Notes: generated from the letters alone by a model not told the origin. A DNA stretch of 64,000 bases from Paracoccaceae bacterium (GCA_014872875.1 WKFI01000019.1:186001-250000), one strand, 5' to 3'. Positions 1 to 8,976 are shown, numbered from the stretch's first letter. A program made the numbers and translations.

Positions 1-984
1 ATCTCCGCCTGCACGGCGGCTTTTCCTTACGGCAAATGGAGTTATCCCGAAAAAGCTCTTGTAGAGACCCGAGAAGCCGCTGGGGAAACCACAGGCCAGA
101 CCGATCTCGCGCACGCTCATCGTGGTATTCAAAAGCAGGTTGTTGGCCTTGCTCAGCCGCATTTCGCGATAAAACGTGTTAGGTGTCGTTGCCAGAAAGG
201 TCTTGAACTTGCGTTCCAGCGATCGGGTCGAAATCCCCAGCATGTCCACGATTTCACTGATCGGCACCGGATCTTCCATGTTGTCCTGCATGATCCGGAT
301 GCAGTGATCCAAATCGCCATCCCCGGTCATGGTTGGTTTCACGCCGGAAAAGGGCTGCAGCGAGCCAAAATCGCGTACCTGTTCATGCAGCATGATATTG
401 GCAACGGTCATCTGAGTGGCCGAAGACACCAAACGCCCGATCAGGGCCAATACCACATCCACGGTCGCGCCCATGCCGGCACAGGTCACGACGGGTCCGG
501 TATCCGATGCAATGGCGTGGCTTGAATCAAACATTCCCAGCCGTTCGCGCAGCAAGGCCGAGTTCTCCCAATGCGTTGTATGACCACCTGCATCACTGCC
601 GTTGTCGCGGATGTACCGGCTTGCCGCCTCGGCCAGCAGATAGACCTTGCACCCACGATAGGTGTAGGAACCGATAGTCTGTGTCAAAGATAATGCCGGG
701 CTGTCGGGATCCGCGTTTCCAACAACGAACAGGAAGTCGACATCGGGTTTCTGAACAAACGGTTCGGTTTCCACGAAAGCACCGCTGCCGGATGCAACGC
801 GCCCACCTTTGGCCGAGCGATACGCCCAGGTGAACGGCGGCTGAGCAACGGTGCGGTTAGCGATGCGCAAAAGATCGGTGATGGCCGCCAGTTCGGTCAG
901 GACAAACCCGTCTGCGACGATGATGTCGAAGCTCCAGACCTTCTGTCCGGTCTCCAAACTCTTTTGCCTCTGATGCGCGCCCAT
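1..984 (-). CDS. GlxA-family (GbdR-like) AraC transcriptional regulator, partial at left edge
   Basis: Reading on the minus strand from ATG at 984 gives 328 codons with no stop before the window edge, so the C-terminal tail is missing. The N-terminal two thirds resemble a DJ-1/PfpI (class I amidotransferase-like) sensor domain, with VVTCAGMGATVD-like text. The C-terminal part is an AraC helix-turn-helix: EIVDMLGISTRSLERKFK, then REIGLACGFPSGFSGLYKSF. This architecture is shared with GbdR, the Pseudomonas activator of glycine betaine and dimethylglycine catabolism. It begins 12 bp after a homocysteine methyltransferase gene and near a dimethylglycine-dehydrogenase-like gene, so a role in sensing a methylated amine is inferred. 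An AGGAG-like ribosome site precedes the ATG. Confidence 0.85.
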   Translation of the reverse strand, partial: MGAHQRQKSLETGQKVWSFDIIVADGFVLTELAAITDLLRIANRTVAQPPFTWAYRSAKGGRVASGSGAFVETEPFVQKPDVDFLFVVGNADPDSPALSLTQTIGSYTYRGCKVYLLAEAASRYIRDNGSDAGGHTTHWENSALLRERLGMFDSSHAIASDTGPVVTCAGMGATVDVVLALIGRLVSSATQMTVANIMLHEQVRDFGSLQPFSGVKPTMTGDGDLDHCIRIMQDNMEDPVPISEIVDMLGISTRSLERKFKTFLATTPNTFYREMRLSKANNLLLNTTMSVREIGLACGFPSGFSGLYKSFFGITPFAVRKSRRAGGD

Positions 985-996
985 CACACTCCTCCG

Positions 997-1893
997 TCAG
1001 GTGATCACGTGACCAGCCGCCCGCAGGCGTTTTGCCAATTCGGCAATGTGAGCAGGACCAACTTCGCAACAACCACCAACTATGGTTGCGCCCTGATCGA
1101 CCCACGTCATGGCGAATTCGGCATAAGCCTCGGGCCCCAGGTCAACCCGTACCTCCAACGCGTCCACGGTTGGCCTGTCCTGCAGGAAACCTTCGGAAAT
1201 CCGGGTAAATCCATTTGCATAGGCGCCAAAAGGTTTGCCCAGTGGTTTGATCAGATCCAGTGCCGTTTCAATGACTTCCGGGCGGGAGCAGTTCACCAGA
1301 ACTGCGTCCGGGGCGTATTTGTCGACAATGGAAGCCAAATCGCCAACCTGCTCCCCCGATCTCAGACGGGTGCCATCGTCGTCCATGACCGTCACCGCCA
1401 GCCAGACCGGCTTGCCCGCATCGACCAACCCCATCAAAGCCCCTTCTGCCTGTTCGACAGAGGAGGCGGTTTCAATCAGGAACAGATCCACCCGGTCCTT
1501 CATCAGATCTGCCAATTCACGATACAACGGAGCAGCCTCGGCCGGTGGCGGGCATATGTCCGGCCTGTAAGACGCTGCCAAGGGGCCAAGAGAGGCCGCA
1601 ATCCTGCCAGGGCCATGCGCATCCCGCGCAATTTCGGCCTCACACAGAGCCGTGTCCAGAAGCTCTTCGAACTTGTCTTCGATATTGGCAAAAGGCAAAC
1701 GATCACGATGCACCGCATAGGTGTTGGTCGTTGCGGTGGTCGCGCCAACATCAAAGTAATCTTTGTGAACGGCCCGGACCAGTTCACGATGCTCCAGCAT
1801 CACAGACGTGGACCAAAGCGGAGTTGCTCTGTCGCCCGCACGCCTTACCAATTCCTGGCCAATGGAGCCATCAAGCAAAGTGATCTCAGTCAT
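997..1893 (-). CDS. Homocysteine S-methyltransferase family protein (betaine/methylated-donor type)
   Basis: This 298-residue cytoplasmic protein has the family fold and zinc-binding cysteines: a Cys in VLVNCSRP and the GGCC pair in TIVGGCCEVGP near the C terminus. The family transfers a methyl group from a donor such as glycine betaine, S-methylmethionine or dimethylsulfoniopropionate to homocysteine, giving methionine. Its ATG overlaps the stop of the upstream MDR gene by 4 bp (ATGA), so the two are translationally coupled, and a GlxA-type regulator follows 12 bp downstream. Context with a covalent-FAD demethylating dehydrogenase favours betaine as donor. The donor cannot be read from sequence alone. 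Confidence 0.85.
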   Translation of the reverse strand: MTEITLLDGSIGQELVRRAGDRATPLWSTSVMLEHRELVRAVHKDYFDVGATTATTNTYAVHRDRLPFANIEDKFEELLDTALCEAEIARDAHGPGRIAASLGPLAASYRPDICPPPAEAAPLYRELADLMKDRVDLFLIETASSVEQAEGALMGLVDAGKPVWLAVTVMDDDGTRLRSGEQVGDLASIVDKYAPDAVLVNCSRPEVIETALDLIKPLGKPFGAYANGFTRISEGFLQDRPTVDALEVRVDLGPEAYAEFAMTWVDQGATIVGGCCEVGPAHIAELAKRLRAAGHVIT

Positions 1894-2966
1894 GTCGTCT
1901 CCTGCTGTGGGATCAAAACCAGTTTTCCTGGTAGTGTTTTTGACATGAAATCGTCCTGTGCTTGGCGGATTTGGTCAAGCGGGTAAGTCGCAGACACCAG
2001 CGGACGGACGGCACCTTTATTCATCAGCGCGACCAGCCCGGCAAAAACCTCGGCGGGTTGGTAAGTGCAGCCGTGAATCGTGATGTCAGGCAAATAGATT
2101 TCGCGAAGGTCAGCGGTGACAACGGGGCCTGCGATCGCGCCCGATACGGCATAGTGACCACCCGGCTTCAAAGCGCGGATCAGCTCAGGCCAGACTTCAC
2201 CACCGACCACGTCGATCACCTTGTCAAAAGTGGCTTCTGGCAACGATGCTCCGCGCGGCAAAACCTCTTTGGCACCTGCATTCCGAACGGCCTCAGCCTT
2301 TCCCGGGGAAGAAATTCCGGTGACGGATGCGCCCAAGTGGGTCGCCAATTGAACTGCCGCCAGTCCAACACCACCGGACGCACCGGTGATCAATACATCA
2401 TCGCCGTCTTTCACTGCGGCACGAGACAAGAGGTTCCATGCGGTGCCAAAAGCGCAAGGCATGGCCGCAATTTCGATGTCGGACAGAGGAGAATGGGTGA
2501 CATCATAGAGATCCGACGCCTCTAACAGACAATACTCAGCAAAAGCCCCATCCAATTCTGAACCCAAGGCAACGAAGCCAAACGGATTGTCCTGTGTCGG
2601 ACGCGGCAGGTTGATTTGGCACGTAACCCTTTGGCCCAATTCGAAGCCTGTTGTTTCTTCGCCCAGCGCAACAACCTTGCCACACAGATCGCCGCCCTGG
2701 ATCCGGGGGAAAGCCAAAGCTCCGCCCCAACCGCCGGCTTCGACATCAGCATCATCATCCACAGCATCTGTCGCACTGGTCACATCCGATGAATACCAGC
2801 CAATCCGGGTATTGATGTCGGTATTGTTGACGCCTGCCGCCAGAACCTGCACCAGAACCTGCCCCGCACCCGGTTGTGGAACTGGAATATCCTCGCGCCA
2901 TTCCAGCGCGTCCGCGCCGCCGTGGCGGGTCAGATAGACGCCTTTCATATGTCGCGGCACATGCAT
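1890..2966 (-). CDS. Zinc-type/quinone-oxidoreductase MDR family dehydrogenase
   Basis: This 358-residue protein belongs to the medium-chain dehydrogenase/reductase superfamily. It has a GroES-like N-terminal half (VPQPGAGQVLVQVLAAGVNNTD), a GDLCGKVVALGEE segment, and a Rossmann nucleotide site DVLITGASGGVGLAAVQLA near residues 190-210. The AxxGxxG-type motif suggests NADP(H) use. Classical catalytic zinc ligands are not obvious, so a quinone-oxidoreductase-like reaction is possible. It heads a coupled operon with the homocysteine methyltransferase and the GlxA regulator. The start at 2966 is preceded by AGGG; an internal ATG at 2948 is the alternative. Substrate unknown. Confidence 0.8.
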   Translation of the reverse strand: MHVPRHMKGVYLTRHGGADALEWREDIPVPQPGAGQVLVQVLAAGVNNTDINTRIGWYSSDVTSATDAVDDDADVEAGGWGGALAFPRIQGGDLCGKVVALGEETTGFELGQRVTCQINLPRPTQDNPFGFVALGSELDGAFAEYCLLEASDLYDVTHSPLSDIEIAAMPCAFGTAWNLLSRAAVKDGDDVLITGASGGVGLAAVQLATHLGASVTGISSPGKAEAVRNAGAKEVLPRGASLPEATFDKVIDVVGGEVWPELIRALKPGGHYAVSGAIAGPVVTADLREIYLPDITIHGCTYQPAEVFAGLVALMNKGAVRPLVSATYPLDQIRQAQDDFMSKTLPGKLVLIPQQETT

Positions 2967-3002
2967 CCCTAAGGCCCTGTCAAAGCTGTCCTGACGAAAG
3001 GC

Positions 3003-3024
3003 CCCCGGAACAGCCGTTCCGGGG
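3003..3024 (-). terminator. Strong hairpin between the dehydrogenase and MDR genes
   Basis: A perfect 9-bp inverted repeat (CCCCGGAAC / GTTCCGGGG) with a 4-nt loop lies 69 bp after the stop of the FAD/GcvT dehydrogenase and before the MDR gene. The best T-tract (ATCTTTTC) lies on the plus side; on the minus strand only TTT follows. It may act as an attenuating or processing hairpin that separates the two minus-strand operons. Confidence 0.55.
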
Positions 3025-3092
3025 ATCTTTTCTATTCAAGTCCCCGCCCAGGTGTCCGGGTGAGGGTTGGGTCCTGAATGGCCCTTTTCGAC

Positions 3093-5540
3093 TCAGGCCC
3101 GCAAACGCTCGTTTGCCGGGTCCCAAAGCGGTTGGTCCTCTTGTACCACAGCACGGTGTTTTTCGCCGTAGATTTCAACCTCCAGCTCGGTTCCCGGCTG
3201 GGCCAGTTCGGAACGGATCATGCCCAAAGCGATCGATTTGTTCACCCGGTAGCCCCAACCGCCGCTGGTGGTTTCACCGACGATCTCGTCACCCGACCAG
3301 ATGCAGGACATGTAAGGCGCGTCCGCGTCACCCGCTTCAACCGTCAGAGTGACAAAGGACTTTTTGACGCCCTGCTGCTTTTCGTTCTGGATCGCGGCCT
3401 TGCCCGGGAAGTCCTGTGGTTTGTCCAGTTTCACAAAACGCTCCAGACCGCCTTCGAGCAGCGAATAGTCGGTCGACAGGTCGCCCTTCCATGCGCGGTA
3501 GCCTTTTTCCAGACGCAGAGAGTTCAGGGCATACATACCGAACGGCTTGGCGCCGCCTGCAACGATGGCGTCGTAGATCGCGGGCATGTCCTCGTTCAGC
3601 GCGTGGACTTCCCAGCCCAGTTCACCGGCAAAGGACACGCGCACCAGATGCGCGGGCTTGCCTGCCACGGTCGCGGCCTGATGGGTCAGCCAACCGGTGG
3701 ACAGATCGGCATCCGACATGCCTGCCAGCAGATCGCGCGACTTGGGACCCGTAACGATCAGCGTGTCGCGAGTGGTTGTGACGTCCTGAACGGTGACACC
3801 GGCGGGCATCGCGTTCACCAGGATATCGCGGTCGTGCCATTGTGCGGTGGCCGCCGTGATCATCACGAACTCATCCTCACCCAGACGCATGCAGGACATT
3901 TCCGTGAGGATGCGGCCACGGCCGTCGGCGATATAGACCAGGTTGATCCGGCCCACTTTGGGCAGGCCTCCGGTGACCAGACCACGCAGCGCCTCGGCTG
4001 CACCTTCACCGTTCACGTAGAAACGCGAGAAACCGGGCAGGTCGAGCACGCCGACGCCGTCACGTACGGCCTCGCACTCTTCCTTGATACGCTGCTCCCA
4101 CGGACCCGAACGACCCCAGGTATGCGTCGCTTCAAGCGAGGTATCGTCGCCCTCCTGCGCAAACCAGTTGGCGCGTTCCCAGCCGTTGTAGGCGCCCATG
4201 ACGCCACCTGCCGCAATCACGCGGTCATGTACCGGTGACAGCTTCTTGTCGCGCGCTGCGGGCCATTCGTGGTGGGGGAAGTGCATGGCATATTCGTTGC
4301 CGTAGACTTCCATGCCTTTCTGGTTGCAGTAATCCTGGTCGGTGTAGTCGGTGTAGCGGCGCGGATCGACCGCCCACATGTCCCATTCGGTGTGACCATC
4401 AACGATCCATTCCGCCAGCACCTTGCCCGCGCCACCGCCTTGGGCGATGCCAAAGGTAAAGCTGTGCGCCTCGAACGCATTCTTGACGCCGGGCATCGGG
4501 CCGATCATCGGCAGACCATCGGGTGCGTAGGGGATCGGGCCGTTGATGACGCTGCTGACACCCGAGGTCTGCATCAGCGGAACACGCTCCATCGCGTCGG
4601 TCACGATGTCCTCGATCCGGTCAATATCTTCCTGCCACAGCTGGAACGAGAAGTCCTCGGGCATCGGATCGTCTTCGGTCAGCCAGTGGCCTTTGCAGTT
4701 CGGCTCGTACGGGCCAAGGTTGTAGCCGTGCTTTTCCTGGCGCAGGTAGTAAGACACATCCACGTCACGGATCAGGGGCAGCTTGCCGCCGTGTTCCTTG
4801 GACCAAGCTTCAACCTCAGGGATCTGTTCGGTCAGCAGATACTGGTGCTCCATCACCATCGCGGGAACGTGGCGCCCACCATAGGGCTTGAACATCTCGC
4901 CTACACGCTGCGCATAGTACCCGGCGGCGTTCACCACATAGTCACAGGCGATGTCGCCCTTTTCTGTATGGACAGTCCAAGTGCCGTCTTCGTGCTGGGT
5001 CACATCGGTCGCGGGGGTAAAACGCAGAATCTTCTGCCCCATATCACGCGCACCCTTGGCCAGAGCCTGAGTCAGCTGTGCCGGGTCGATGTCACCGTCG
5101 GTCGGGTCATAAAGAACCCCAGTCAGGTCGTGTGTCTCCAGGAACGGATAACGCTCCTTGGCTTGTTCCGGGGTCCACATCTCCATCGGGATACCCTGGT
5201 ACAGGCCCATCGACATTGCACGTTCGAATTCCTGCATCCGCTCTTGCGAGTGTGCCAAGCGGATCGAGCCCGAGACGTGATAGTTCATCGGATAATCGAC
5301 CTCTTCGGCCAGGCCGGAATACAGCTCGGTCGAATAGCGCTGCATGTTCATGATCGCCCAAGACGTCGAGAACGTGGGCACATTGCCTGCCGCGTGCCAG
5401 GTGGAGCCAGCCGTCAGTTCGTTCTTTTCCAGCAGAACACAATCGGTCCAGCCCTTCTTGGCCAGATGATACAGCGACGAACAACCGACGACGCCGCCGC
5501 CGATGATGACCACACGGGCCTTGGTTGGAAAATCGGACAT
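3093..5540 (-). CDS. FAD-dependent dimethylglycine/sarcosine dehydrogenase-like protein with C-terminal GcvT domain
   Basis: From ATG 5540 (GGGAG ribosome site upstream) the product is 815 residues, the normal size for the DMGDH/SarDH family. The N-terminal DAO domain has the GGGVVG dinucleotide motif (residues 14-19) and TAGSTWHAAG, whose His49 is the position of covalent FAD attachment in this family. An FAO_M linker and a GcvT/aminomethyltransferase half (from about residue 430) follow, ending in the GcvT-C barrel. The family oxidatively removes an N-methyl group and passes the C1 unit to tetrahydrofolate. It is last in an operon with XRE-cupin, LysE and GFA genes. Exact substrate (dimethylglycine, sarcosine or another N-methyl amine) is not determined. 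Confidence 0.88.
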   Translation of the reverse strand: MSDFPTKARVVIIGGGVVGCSSLYHLAKKGWTDCVLLEKNELTAGSTWHAAGNVPTFSTSWAIMNMQRYSTELYSGLAEEVDYPMNYHVSGSIRLAHSQERMQEFERAMSMGLYQGIPMEMWTPEQAKERYPFLETHDLTGVLYDPTDGDIDPAQLTQALAKGARDMGQKILRFTPATDVTQHEDGTWTVHTEKGDIACDYVVNAAGYYAQRVGEMFKPYGGRHVPAMVMEHQYLLTEQIPEVEAWSKEHGGKLPLIRDVDVSYYLRQEKHGYNLGPYEPNCKGHWLTEDDPMPEDFSFQLWQEDIDRIEDIVTDAMERVPLMQTSGVSSVINGPIPYAPDGLPMIGPMPGVKNAFEAHSFTFGIAQGGGAGKVLAEWIVDGHTEWDMWAVDPRRYTDYTDQDYCNQKGMEVYGNEYAMHFPHHEWPAARDKKLSPVHDRVIAAGGVMGAYNGWERANWFAQEGDDTSLEATHTWGRSGPWEQRIKEECEAVRDGVGVLDLPGFSRFYVNGEGAAEALRGLVTGGLPKVGRINLVYIADGRGRILTEMSCMRLGEDEFVMITAATAQWHDRDILVNAMPAGVTVQDVTTTRDTLIVTGPKSRDLLAGMSDADLSTGWLTHQAATVAGKPAHLVRVSFAGELGWEVHALNEDMPAIYDAIVAGGAKPFGMYALNSLRLEKGYRAWKGDLSTDYSLLEGGLERFVKLDKPQDFPGKAAIQNEKQQGVKKSFVTLTVEAGDADAPYMSCIWSGDEIVGETTSGGWGYRVNKSIALGMIRSELAQPGTELEVEIYGEKHRAVVQEDQPLWDPANERLRA

Positions 5541-5550
5541 GTTTACTCCC

Positions 5551-5922
5551 TCAGTCCTTTTGCGGAACGCCGTCCGCAAGTTCGTAATAGTCGCCCTTGT
5601 CGGCGACAAAGATATGCTTGGTCAGTGTCAGGCCGGTCGGGCCATCGACGGATCCAAGCGAAAAACTGATCGTGTCTTCGTCATGGGCCTTCCAGAACAG
5701 GAACGACCCACAGCGCGGGCAGATGCCGCGTTTGGCCGTGTCACTGGAGGCGAACCAGCTGACCGGACCGGTGATTATTAGCTCAGCTTCCGACACATAC
5801 GCCGAAGACCAGATACCGCCTGACTGCTTGCGACACTGGCTGCAGTGGCACATGGAGGCACCTTTCGGTTCGGCCGTCGTTTCGAATGCGATATCACCGC
5901 ACAGGCAGGATCCCCTGATCAT
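5551..5922 (-). CDS. GFA (CENP-V/glutathione-dependent formaldehyde-activating) family protein
   Basis: This 123-residue protein has the GFA zinc-site pattern: CLCGDI near the N terminus, CHCSQCRKQSGG, and CPRCGSFLFW. ATG 5922 overlaps the stop of the LysE gene by 4 bp, which fixes the start. Family members bind zinc and are annotated as glutathione-dependent formaldehyde-activating enzymes, though activity of many is unproven. Its place just upstream of an N-demethylating dehydrogenase, a potential source of formaldehyde, makes a protective role attractive but inferred. Confidence 0.85.
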   Translation of the reverse strand: MIRGSCLCGDIAFETTAEPKGASMCHCSQCRKQSGGIWSSAYVSEAELIITGPVSWFASSDTAKRGICPRCGSFLFWKAHDEDTISFSLGSVDGPTGLTLTKHIFVADKGDYYELADGVPQKD

Positions 5923-6548
5923 CTTTGACCCTCCAGTTGCGGGGAGCTGCTGGCCCCCAAAAGCACCCCATAGATGATGAAGCAGATGGCCATCCCTCGG
6001 CGGATCCAGACGTTGAACACGGCAGTCAAAGCCGCCCGCCCCAGCGCCGCGCCCAACAGGGTGAAGCTCGTGTAGCTGATCGTCGTGATCACCAGCGCAG
6101 TCGGCATGATGTAGACCATCTGCTCCCAAACGGGGACGCCCGGCTGGATGAACTGGGAAAAAGCAGCAAGGTAACCGGCGACGCTTTTGGGGTTGATGGT
6201 CGCAACCGCCAAGGCATGCAGATACACATGACGCGCAGGTCGTTCTTCAGTGGGTGCTGGTCGGGTCGCATTCATCCAGCCGCGGATCCCAACATAGATC
6301 AGGAAACCCGCGCCAATCAGCTTGGCCACGGAAAAGGCGGTGGGTGAGGCTGCGATCAGGGCCGTAATCCCCAGCGCAGACAGGATCAGGAACGCGGTGG
6401 CCTGGGTCAGAATGGCCAGAACGCCCAGCATCGCTTTCGGGAAAGGCAAGCTCATCCCATTCGAGATACAGTTAACCGCGTTTGGCCCTGGTGTGGTGAC
6501 GAACACCACCCAGAACAACGCAAATATGGTCCAGGCCTCCCAGTCCAT
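5919..6548 (-). CDS. LysE/RhtB family amino-acid exporter
   Basis: This 209-residue integral membrane protein has about six hydrophobic segments. The family signature FVTTPGPNAVNCISNGM lies near the N terminus and INPKSVAGYLAAFSQF in the middle. The family exports amino acids and related compounds across the inner membrane. It begins 3 bp after the XRE-cupin regulator stop and overlaps the GFA gene by 4 bp, so it is co-transcribed with them. The operon suggests export of an amino acid or N-methylated glycine to relieve overload; the substrate is inferred only. Confidence 0.85.
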   Translation of the reverse strand: MDWEAWTIFALFWVVFVTTPGPNAVNCISNGMSLPFPKAMLGVLAILTQATAFLILSALGITALIAASPTAFSVAKLIGAGFLIYVGIRGWMNATRPAPTEERPARHVYLHALAVATINPKSVAGYLAAFSQFIQPGVPVWEQMVYIMPTALVITTISYTSFTLLGAALGRAALTAVFNVWIRRGMAICFIIYGVLLGASSSPQLEGQR

Positions 6549-6551
6549 CGT

Positions 6552-7121
6552 TCAGTACACCGGGGGGGCAATAACCCAGATGGCCACTGCAGGCTCATCA
6601 TGCGGGTTCGACCATTGATAGGGTTCGTGCTTGATCCGAAAACTGTCGCCCGGTTCAACGGTATAGTGTCGCCCGCCGATCACCAGATCGAGCTTGCCGG
6701 AAATCATGTAACCCACTTCCTGAGTGGGGCGATTGGCCGGTTTCTGCATCCGCGACTGCGGAGCAAAGGTGGAATACACCATTTCGAAATCGTCGGTCAG
6801 GTCCGGGGAAAGCAATTCCTCGATCAAACCCTCTTCACCGGACCCCATCGGACGGCGCGCGCCTGCACGTACGACATAGCCCTGCTCGTCAGCAGGCGCT
6901 GCGGAATGAGCAAAGAGCATCGACATGGGGACGCCCAGACATTGGGCAATCTGGCGCAGGTCCGAAATCGACGGCTCGGACATATCGCGTTCCACCTGGC
7001 TGAGCCACCCGACCGAACGACCCAACTGGTCTGCAATCTCGGCCAGTGTCAGCCCGCGTGCCTTACGCAAAGCCCGGATATCGGCTCCCAGTGTTGCGCT
7101 TTGGGGAACATGATGTTTCAC
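6552..7121 (-). CDS. XRE-family regulator with C-terminal cupin sensor domain
   Basis: This 189-residue protein combines a helix-turn-helix at about residues 11-65 (LGADIRALRKARGLTLAEIA, then SVGWLSQVERDMSEPS) with a cupin_2 barrel at about 110-185 (EVGYMISGKLDLVIGG, VEPGDSFRIKHEPYQW). Such two-domain regulators usually sense a small metabolite. It is the first gene of the LysE-GFA-dehydrogenase operon and probably its own regulator. Two 10-bp direct repeats lie upstream and could be its operator. Confidence 0.87.
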   Translation of the reverse strand: MKHHVPQSATLGADIRALRKARGLTLAEIADQLGRSVGWLSQVERDMSEPSISDLRQIAQCLGVPMSMLFAHSAAPADEQGYVVRAGARRPMGSGEEGLIEELLSPDLTDDFEMVYSTFAPQSRMQKPANRPTQEVGYMISGKLDLVIGGRHYTVEPGDSFRIKHEPYQWSNPHDEPAVAIWVIAPPVY

Positions 7122-7149
7122 GCCCCACCTCCCATGAAAAAACCATCGA

Positions 7150-7200
7150 CTTTTTCACGATGCACCGAATCGATGAAATTTCAAAGCTTTTTTTCACGAG
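7150..7200. promoter_or_regulatory. Direct repeat upstream of the XRE-cupin operon
   Basis: TTTTTCACGA occurs exactly at 7151-7160 and 7190-7199, start-to-start distance 39 bp, 30 to 80 bp upstream of the regulator start. CATCGA / TCGATG inverted elements lie between. This could be an autoregulatory operator; there is no experimental support. Confidence 0.35.
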
Positions 7201-7214
7201 ACCTTAAAAAACGC

Positions 7215-7243
7215 GAAAACCCGGAGGGGTGCTCCGGGTTTTC
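7215..7243 (-). terminator. Rho-independent terminator after msrC
   Basis: A perfect 12-bp inverted repeat (GAAAACCCGGAG / CTCCGGGTTTTC) with a 5-nt loop lies 25 bp after the stop of the GAF-domain gene. On the minus strand it is followed by GCGTTTTTT. Confidence 0.85.
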
Positions 7244-7267
7244 ACAATACCACCGAGGGAGTTTCGT

Positions 7268-7726
7268 TCAGGCGACGGCCTCAAACGTATCGCGCAGAAT
7301 CACTTTCAATTCGCCGGCATCCGTTTCGGTGAACGCATCCGGCTGGTCGCTGTCGATATCCAGCACTCCCAAAAGACGCCCTTGACGGTTCCAAACCGGC
7401 AGAACCAATTCCGACCGGGTAGAACTGGCGCATGCGATATGGCCGGAAAATGCATCGACATCCGGAACCAATTGGACTTCTCCAGTGCGCGCCGCCGCAC
7501 CACAGACCCCCCGCGAGAACGGGATTTGCAAGCAACCATGCCCGCCCTGATACGGACCAATTTTCAACATTTCCGGCTCGGTCACCCGATAGAAGCCAGT
7601 CCAATCGAACCGATCATCGCTGTGATGCAATTCGCAGACAAAAGTCGCCATCAGGGCAATTTCATCCGCTTCACCTTCGCAGAGAGAGGCAATCGTTTTC
7701 GACAGCGTGGGGTAGTCTATTTTCAT
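7268..7726 (-). CDS. msrC: Free methionine-(R)-sulfoxide reductase (GAF domain)
   Basis: This 152-residue single GAF-domain protein matches fRMsr in length. It keeps the three redox cysteines at Cys65 (GGHGCLQI), Cys75 (SRGVCGAAA) and Cys99 (SGHIACAS), plus FDWTGFYRV. The enzyme reduces free methionine-R-sulfoxide in the cytoplasm with thioredoxin-linked thiols. It is a single-gene unit with its own terminator. The call is firm because all three cysteines and their flanks are present. Confidence 0.88.
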   Translation of the reverse strand: MKIDYPTLSKTIASLCEGEADEIALMATFVCELHHSDDRFDWTGFYRVTEPEMLKIGPYQGGHGCLQIPFSRGVCGAAARTGEVQLVPDVDAFSGHIACASSTRSELVLPVWNRQGRLLGVLDIDSDQPDAFTETDAGELKVILRDTFEAVA

Positions 7727-7803
7727 GCCGCACCTTTTGACTTGCGGAGGTCAGTAGGCCACAGCCTGCCAACCTCCATCCAAACTTGATGAAACAAGCG
7801 CGA

Positions 7804-8976
7804 TTAAACCCGCTCAATCGCGATGGCGGTTCCTTCGCCACCACCGATGCAGATTGCAGCAATACCGCGTTTGAGCCCGCGTTTTTCAAGCGCATTCAGC
7901 AAGGTAACCATGATCCGCGCCCCAGACGCGCCAATAGGATGTCCCAGAGCACAGGCACCGCCATTCACGTTCACCTTGTCGCGGGGCAGCCCCATCTCGC
8001 GCATGAAGGCCATTGGAACAACTGCAAAAGCTTCGTTCACCTCCCACAGATCTACGTCATCGACAGACCAGCCCAGACGCTCCAGAAGCGATTTGGCAGC
8101 TGGAACCGGAGCGGTGGTGAACCAGCCCGGAGCCTGAGCATGGCTTGCGTGCCCCAGAATACGGGCCCTGACAGTCAGACCCTGAGTTTCTGCCGCGTCT
8201 TCCGACGCCAGCACCAGGGCCGCTGCACCGTCCGAAATTGACGAGGCATTGGCAGCAGTGACCGTGCCATCCTTGCGGAATGCAGGCTTCAAGGTCGGGA
8301 TCTTTTCGGGGCGTGCACTTCGGGGTTGTTCGTCAGCATCCGTCACAACTTCGCCCATGCGGGTCTTTACGGTGACCGGAGCGATTTCGCCGTCAAAGGC
8401 CCCGCTCTCCTGAGCATCCAAAGCGTTCGAGAGAGATTTCAGAGCGTATTCGTCCTGCTCTTCGCGGGTGAATTGGTATTTTTCGGCGCAATCCTCGGCA
8501 AAGGTACCCATCAGACGACCCTTGTCATAAGCGTCTTCCAACCCGTCCAGGAACATGTGGTCGATGACCTGTCCATGCCCGATCCGGGCGCCGCCGCGCA
8601 TCTTGGGCAGGATGTAGGGTGCATTGGTCATGCTCTCCATGCCACCCGCAATCATCGTGTCGGCATGGCCCAGCGCGATCTGATCAAACGCCATCATCGC
8701 CGCCTTCATGCCAGACCCGCACATCTTGTTCAGCGTAGTTGCCGGGACATCCTCACCCAGCCCGCCGGCAAAGCCTGCCTGACGCGCAGGGGCCTGCCCC
8801 TGACCAGCGGGCAACACGCAACCCATCAAAACCTCGTCCACCGTTTGGGTACCAGCGTTTTCCAAGGCGGCCTTGATTGCAGCCCCGCCCAAGTCCGCGG
8901 CGGTCACCCCGTCATACATCCCCTGGAAACCTCCCATGGGAGTGCGCGCAGCCCCCGCGATTACGACTTGTTTCAT
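7804..8976 (-). CDS. Acetyl-CoA C-acyltransferase (thiolase)
   Basis: From ATG 8976, with a GGAGGGA ribosome site, the protein has 390 residues, standard for a biosynthetic or degradative thiolase. The nucleophile Cys86 lies in LNKMCGSGMKA, the His motif is NGGACALGHPIGASGARI, and the second active Cys is in AICIGGGEGTA. It condenses or cleaves acyl-CoA with acetyl-CoA. Without a phaB or fadB neighbour it cannot be assigned to PHB synthesis or beta-oxidation. It is transcribed divergently from the STAS gene. Confidence 0.9.
   Translation of the reverse strand: MKQVVIAGAARTPMGGFQGMYDGVTAADLGGAAIKAALENAGTQTVDEVLMGCVLPAGQGQAPARQAGFAGGLGEDVPATTLNKMCGSGMKAAMMAFDQIALGHADTMIAGGMESMTNAPYILPKMRGGARIGHGQVIDHMFLDGLEDAYDKGRLMGTFAEDCAEKYQFTREEQDEYALKSLSNALDAQESGAFDGEIAPVTVKTRMGEVVTDADEQPRSARPEKIPTLKPAFRKDGTVTAANASSISDGAAALVLASEDAAETQGLTVRARILGHASHAQAPGWFTTAPVPAAKSLLERLGWSVDDVDLWEVNEAFAVVPMAFMREMGLPRDKVNVNGGACALGHPIGASGARIMVTLLNALEKRGLKRGIAAICIGGGEGTAIAIERV

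Noticed and set aside
4269-5669. Long plus-strand open frame opposite the FAD/GcvT dehydrogenase
   Set aside because: It is antisense to a gene with complete FAD and GcvT motifs and has no family or ribosome site.
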